Origin: Sphingobacterium hotanense
GTDB taxonomy: Bacteria > Bacteroidota > Bacteroidia > Sphingobacteriales > Sphingobacteriaceae
NCBI RefSeq assembly: GCF_008274825.1
Contig: NZ_CP030848.1
Location: 3,285,618-3,349,617 of the forward strand
Reading direction: 5' to 3'
DNA: 64,000 nt
Shown: positions 59,951 to 64,000 of the stretch, in pieces
Layout of the letters: each line of letters begins with the position of its first letter
Position numbering within the stretch: the stretch's first letter is position 1
Made by a program: the position numbers and the translations under genes
The notes under the pieces: generated by a model
The model's database searches: none
What the model was told of the DNA's origin: nothing
The model's input: only the letters and a program-made list of their open reading frames with translations

Positions 59951-61942
59951 ATGAATAATAGTTTCTTCAACCGTAAATTCGTCATTCAAGGAATCTTCAT
60001 AGCCATTGCATTGGTTATAGTCGCAAGGCTTTTCTATCTGCAAATTATCGATGACCGGTATCTGCTATCGGCCAACAATAATGTGATGCGGAAGGTTATT
60101 GTCTATCCTGCTCGTGGAGTTATTTTAGACCGCGACGGACAGGTACTTGTTCAAAACGAGCCGGTATATGATATCATGGTGACCCCGAGAGAGGTCAAAG
60201 ATATCGACACCGTCTTGCTTTGCAATCTATTAAATATCGACACAGCCGATTTCAATACACGCATGAAGAAAGCAAAGGCGCATTCGCCCTATCGCGCTTC
60301 GCAGTTTATGAAACAGGTCAGCTCGATAACCTTCGCGAAGTTTCAAGAACATCTATATAAGTTTAGAGGATTCTATTATCAAAACCGTACCGTTAGAAGT
60401 TATCCGGACAGTATCGCTGCGCAATTCCTCGGATACATCCAAGAGGTCAACGAGCGAGATATCGAAAAGTCAGATGGCTTTTACCGCCCTGGTGATTATA
60501 TCGGTGCTTCCGGCGTAGAAAGAGCTTATGAGGATCTTTTACGCGGCAAACGAGGTGTTAAGAACCAAATGGTCGATGCGTTGAACAGACCGAAGGGAAG
60601 TTTTATGGAGGGAAAATACGATACGGTCGCTGTTACAGGTGATGGACTGGTATCCTCCCTAGATAAAGACCTGCAGGTGTTAGCAGAGAAAATGATGAAG
60701 AATAAGCTGGGATCAGTCGTAGCTATCGAGCCTTCGACGGGTGAAATCTTAACCTTCGTCAGCAGTCCTTCCTACAATCCGAATATGATGGTTGGTCGCG
60801 ACTTGGGCAATAACTATATGAAGTTGCTCTACGACGAGACGAAACCCATGTTTATCCGCCCAATACAGGCCTCCTACCCTCCAGGCTCGGTATTTAAAGT
60901 CGTGGCAGCATTGACGGGACAACAAGCGGGCGTTATCAATGAACAGTCGGTATTTTATTGTCCTGGTGGTTATCGCTATGGCGGCGGTCGCGCGATTATG
61001 CGCTGTACCCACGTCGATGGTGCCACAGGATTAGTGAAGTCCATCAAAATGTCCTGCAATACCTACTACGGCTATGTATATGCCAAGATGATTGATTCCA
61101 GAGGGATGAGTGGACCGAAAGCATATGACCTTTGGCGTGAAGCGCTTGGTAAGTTTGGTCTAGGACATCGCTTAGGGATTGACCTTCCAGGAGAAAAACC
61201 AGGATTGGTTCCTACCTCAGATTTTTATACAAAGCGCTACGGCAATGGCTCTTGGCGTTCAGGATATAACATCTCCCTATCCATCGGGCAAGGAGAGCTA
61301 GGTATTACGCCTTTGCAAATGGCGAATATTATGGCAATTGTTGCCAACCGTGGATTCTATTATCGTCCGCACCTAATCAAAGGAATCGGAGAGAAAAAGA
61401 TCGTCAAAGAAGAGTTTACCGAAAAGATATTTGCCGGTGTTGATGCCAAATATTACGAGCCAGTGATCGAAGGCATGAGCCAAGCGGTCAATCAGGGCGG
61501 TACAGGCGCAGCCTCACGTATTCCAGGGATAGAGATGTGCGGAAAGACAGGAACTGTACAAAACCCGCACGGGGAAAACCATGCTGTATTCTTTGCTTTT
61601 GCACCTCGTCATAACCCAAAAATCGCAATCGCTGTCTTCGTAGAGAATGCTGGTTATGGTGGTACTTGGGCAGCTCCGATTGCATCTATGCTCGTTGAGA
61701 AATACTTGAAAGATACCATCACCTTACCGAAGTATATCCAAGATCGCGTTTATAATGCTAATCTTCTTCCGAAGCCGAAGAAACCGAAGGAAACCGAAGT
61801 CAAAAAAGACAGCACTAAAAACCCGAAGGATAGTACAAAAAATAAAACGACAGCACCCTTAAAGTCTGCAGCACGAGACCCGAAAAAAGAACAAAGCGCA
61901 GTATTAGTACATCATAGCCAAGTGAGAAGAACACATGAATAG
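59951..61942 (+). CDS. mrdA: Penicillin-binding protein 2 (elongation transpeptidase)
   Basis: A 663-residue class-B PBP that crosslinks peptidoglycan during elongation. One N-terminal helix (VIQGIFIAIALVIVARLFYL), the pedestal domain (ARGVILDRDGQVLVQNEP, ASGVERAYEDLLRGKRG) and the transpeptidase domain are present. Active-site motifs are SYPPGSVFKVVA (SxxK), SCNTYYGY (SxN) and MCGKTGTVQ (KTG). The Lys/Pro-rich C-terminal tail (KPKKPKETEVKKDSTKN) is an unusual low-complexity extension of about 50 residues. It overlaps rodA by eight bases. Confidence 0.96.
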   Translation: MNNSFFNRKFVIQGIFIAIALVIVARLFYLQIIDDRYLLSANNNVMRKVIVYPARGVILDRDGQVLVQNEPVYDIMVTPREVKDIDTVLLCNLLNIDTADFNTRMKKAKAHSPYRASQFMKQVSSITFAKFQEHLYKFRGFYYQNRTVRSYPDSIAAQFLGYIQEVNERDIEKSDGFYRPGDYIGASGVERAYEDLLRGKRGVKNQMVDALNRPKGSFMEGKYDTVAVTGDGLVSSLDKDLQVLAEKMMKNKLGSVVAIEPSTGEILTFVSSPSYNPNMMVGRDLGNNYMKLLYDETKPMFIRPIQASYPPGSVFKVVAALTGQQAGVINEQSVFYCPGGYRYGGGRAIMRCTHVDGATGLVKSIKMSCNTYYGYVYAKMIDSRGMSGPKAYDLWREALGKFGLGHRLGIDLPGEKPGLVPTSDFYTKRYGNGSWRSGYNISLSIGQGELGITPLQMANIMAIVANRGFYYRPHLIKGIGEKKIVKEEFTEKIFAGVDAKYYEPVIEGMSQAVNQGGTGAASRIPGIEMCGKTGTVQNPHGENHAVFFAFAPRHNPKIAIAVFVENAGYGGTWAAPIASMLVEKYLKDTITLPKYIQDRVYNANLLPKPKKPKETEVKKDSTKNPKDSTKNKTTAPLKSAARDPKKEQSAVLVHHSQVRRTHE

Positions 61943-63209
61943 CCTTCAAGAAAAAAGCTTTTTCGGACGAATTGACTGGATAACCATCCTACTGTGGTTC
62001 ACCTTATGTCTTATTGGTTGGTTTAATATTCATGCCGCGGTCTACGATCCGGAAAACCCCGGGATTTTCAACCTCGCCACGAACTACGGCAAGCAATCCA
62101 TATATATCTTTACGGCATTAATCATCGGGATCTGTATCCTTATTATCGATTCCCGCTTCTTTATGTCTTCTGCACCGATAATCTATTTTATTGTCGTTCT
62201 GCTCTTAATCCTTGTGTTGGTGGTAGGTAGAAACGTCGCAGGAAATCAGGCTTGGATCCCATTGGGAAGCTTCCGTCTTCAGCCCTCGGAGTTTGGAAAA
62301 CTCGCCACCTGTTTAACACTAGCCTACTATCTCAGTAATCAGACCAACAAGAACCCGAATCTAAAGACCCTATTCGTTGGGGCATGTATTGTCCTATTTC
62401 CCGTAGCGTTAGTTATGCTGCAACCGGATACTGGTTCTGCATTGGCATTCTTCTCGCTAACCTTTGTATTCTATAGGGAAGGATATTTGAGCACCGGATT
62501 TTTAATTATTGGCGGTTTAGCGATCTTCTTGTTCGTCATAGCGTTATTGATCAACCAATGGATCATTATCGGCTGCATCGCTTTAATCTGCGGTTTCTTT
62601 GCATTCACGATGCGGAAAAAGCGGAAGAACGTCATCAACATGGCCATTCTATTTGTTGCTTCATCCGTCTATGTATTATGTGTCGACTTCGCATACGAGA
62701 AAATATTGCAGCCGCACCAAAGAAATCGTATCGACATTGTCTTGGGAAAAATCGACGATCCAAGAGGTGGTGGATATAACTTAAACCAATCGAAAATAGC
62801 AATTGGATCCGGACAGTTATTCGGCAAAGGTTACCTTCAGGGCACTCAAACAAAATACAACTTCGTACCTGAGCAAAGTACCGACTTTATTTTCTGTACC
62901 ATCGGTGAGGAATGGGGATTCGTAGGATCGGTCGTATTGATAGCCATCTATCTGACCTTGCTGCTGCGCATTGTGAATATTGCAGAACGACAGCGGACGG
63001 CCTTCGCTAGGATCTACGCCTATGGCGTAGCCTCCATCCTATTCTTCCACTTCTTTATCAATATCGGCATGACCATCGGTTTAGTACCAGTTATCGGGAT
63101 TCCATTGCCTTTCATTAGTTATGGAGGTTCCTCGTTATGGTCGTTTACAATATTATTGTTTATTCTCTTGCGCTTCGATTCCTCAAGAAAAGGAACCGTC
63201 GGGATCTAA
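61935..63209 (+). CDS. rodA: RodA peptidoglycan polymerase (SEDS family)
   Basis: A 424-residue integral-membrane glycosyltransferase with about ten helices. SEDS hallmarks are GRNVAGNQAWIPLGSFRLQPSEFGKL, the periplasmic loop with DIVLGKIDDPRGGGYNLNQS holding a catalytic Asp, GKGYLQGTQTKYNFVPEQSTDFIF, and the last helices with GIPLPFISYGGSSL. It pairs with the PBP2 gene it overlaps. Its stop codon overlaps the convergent phosphorylase gene by four bases, leaving no room for a terminator between them. Confidence 0.96.
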   Translation: MNSLQEKSFFGRIDWITILLWFTLCLIGWFNIHAAVYDPENPGIFNLATNYGKQSIYIFTALIIGICILIIDSRFFMSSAPIIYFIVVLLLILVLVVGRNVAGNQAWIPLGSFRLQPSEFGKLATCLTLAYYLSNQTNKNPNLKTLFVGACIVLFPVALVMLQPDTGSALAFFSLTFVFYREGYLSTGFLIIGGLAIFLFVIALLINQWIIIGCIALICGFFAFTMRKKRKNVINMAILFVASSVYVLCVDFAYEKILQPHQRNRIDIVLGKIDDPRGGGYNLNQSKIAIGSGQLFGKGYLQGTQTKYNFVPEQSTDFIFCTIGEEWGFVGSVVLIAIYLTLLLRIVNIAERQRTAFARIYAYGVASILFFHFFINIGMTIGLVPVIGIPLPFISYGGSSLWSFTILLFILLRFDSSRKGTVGI

Positions 63210-64000
63210 ATACGATCTAGCACCATTTTGATTGCATTATCGATGATTTCCTGCGGATTTTCACAGAATGTTTCTTGAACCCGACTCGCCAAAATAGCAT
63301 TGATCGAAATCGCATGATGCCCAAGCATATTGCTCAACGCGTAGATCCCCGCTGTTTCCATCTCCAGATTCGTAATCTTTCTTTGGCCGACAGCAAACTG
63401 ATTCGCGAGCTTTATTAATTGTGGATAGGAATTATTCGTCCTTAAGGATCGTCCTTGGGGGCCGTAGAAGCCAGGCGCAGTCATCGTAACACCTTTAGGC
63501 ATATCAAATGCAAACTTCGCTAACAACTTCTCTGAAGCATGTCCTACGTAAGGTTTAAAGGTGAGGTCTTCAAAACTATCGATTACCGCCGCTTGTATGG
63601 CTGTTTCGGTTTCGGTATAGGGTTTCTTATAGTACTGCATCAACGTATCAAAGCCAATCGCATATTCGCTGGCCAAAACAGTTCCAATGGCAATATTTCC
63701 TTGAATAGAACCCGAAGTCCCAATACGAATAATATCTAAGGATTTAATCTCCTCCTTCAGCGTCTTTGTTTCAAAGTCAATATTCACTAAAGCGTCCAGT
63801 TCATTCAAGACAATATCGATATTATCAGTACCTATTCCAGTCGAGATTACTGTAAGTCGCTTATCGCCAAGAAAGCCAGTATGTGTAATGAACTCACGCT
63901 TTCCTTTTCTAACTTCAATATTATCGAAATACTTAGATACCTCAGCTACGCGGTCGGGATCTCCAACAAAGATAACCGTGTCTGCAATGTCTTCAGGTTT
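63206..64000 (-). CDS. Nucleoside phosphorylase (uridine phosphorylase-like), N-terminus outside window
   Basis: The reading frame runs off the right edge, so the start codon is missing. The visible part begins with FVGDPDRVAEVSKYF, the phosphate-binding opening of the NP-I family (PNP/UDP/MTAN), and continues with STGIGTDNIDIVLNELDAL, RIGTSGSI (phosphate-binding Arg/Gly) and NLEMETAGIYAL, the ribose-binding Met-Glu motif. Members cleave nucleosides with phosphate for salvage. Uridine phosphorylase is the likeliest member, but purine specificity cannot be excluded. It is convergent with rodA, overlapping by four bases. Confidence 0.85.
   Translation of the reverse strand, partial: KPEDIADTVIFVGDPDRVAEVSKYFDNIEVRKGKREFITHTGFLGDKRLTVISTGIGTDNIDIVLNELDALVNIDFETKTLKEEIKSLDIIRIGTSGSIQGNIAIGTVLASEYAIGFDTLMQYYKKPYTETETAIQAAVIDSFEDLTFKPYVGHASEKLLAKFAFDMPKGVTMTAPGFYGPQGRSLRTNNSYPQLIKLANQFAVGQRKITNLEMETAGIYALSNMLGHHAISINAILASRVQETFCENPQEIIDNAIKMVLDRI

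Noticed and set aside
1..64000. tRNA, rRNA, CRISPR array, riboswitch, phage or conjugative genes
   Set aside because: No tRNA-like TTCGA/cloverleaf, no evenly spaced direct repeats, no aptamer-like leader, and no integrase, capsid or Tra-like proteins were seen by eye. A covariance-model scan would be needed to exclude small RNAs.

Overview
The window reads as chromosomal DNA of a Bacteroidota bacterium, most likely family Sphingobacteriaceae (Sphingobacterium-like). This is inferred from protein families (DUF3467, the GNAT-nitrilase fusion, TlpA/DUF4369, RemB-like barrel, Ser-type LtaS-like sulfatases), from promoter candidates of the Bacteroidota -7 type TAnnTTTG, and from generally weak Shine-Dalgarno sequences. 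No rRNA, tRNA, CRISPR array, phage or integrative element was seen. Gene density is high, and accessory content is one IS element, several dispersed non-coding repeats and a few small lipoproteins.

Layout. 1-3.6 kb: arginine/asparagine nitrogen metabolism (rocD end, arginase, convergent asnB) around a palindromic repeat cluster. 3.6-8.3 kb: a UbiD-family decarboxylase, an NAD(P)-binding protein and a divergent DASH-type cryptochrome/photolyase. 8.5-12.5 kb: sucA-sucB. 13-17.8 kb: an outer-membrane barrel candidate and a tandem pair of LtaS-like membrane sulfatases. 18-23 kb: valS, a frameshifted PepSY-like lipoprotein gene, an HdeD/DUF308 membrane protein and an exported superoxide dismutase. 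23-29.4 kb: a four-gene tetR-tolC-MFP-RND efflux operon with two matching palindromic operators. 29.5-33 kb: hsp20, folB, a DUF1080 protein and a GNAT-nitrilase fusion. 33-37 kb: a low-density patch with two paralogous lipoproteins whose long upstream regions are duplicated with them, an orphan HigA-like antitoxin and a TlpA-like protein. 37-45.4 kb: DUF3467, M42 peptidase, lgt, an MFS exporter, aroQ, a RemB-like barrel, a GH125 mannosidase and murI. 45.4-47.25 kb: an IS1182-type element with a frameshifted transposase. 47.3-53.6 kb: sufE/sufS, then a redox block (acyl-ACP desaturase, MarR, ferredoxin reductase, 2Fe-2S ferredoxin, NDH-2). 54-57.3 kb: a PolX-type protein with a degenerate polymerase site and an M1 peptidase. 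57.5-63.2 kb: the cell-elongation operon mreBCD-mrdA-rodA. The window ends in a nucleoside phosphorylase.

How genes work together. RocF and RocD turn arginine into glutamate semialdehyde. SucA and SucB are two parts of the 2-oxoglutarate dehydrogenase complex. The TetR protein probably represses its own operon and the efflux genes. The ferredoxin/reductase pair probably feeds electrons to the neighbouring desaturase. SufS and SufE form the sulfur-mobilising pair for Fe-S assembly. MreBCD-PBP2-RodA build the lateral wall, and MurI supplies D-glutamate.

The signals most worth a second look are: a dispersed element fused directly to the U-tract of three unrelated terminators; a second, AACCC-phased hairpin family; the duplicated upstream regions of the lipoprotein pair; the desaturase electron-supply cluster; and the PolX protein whose polymerase metal-binding aspartates are missing. 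No clearly new multi-gene system was identified.
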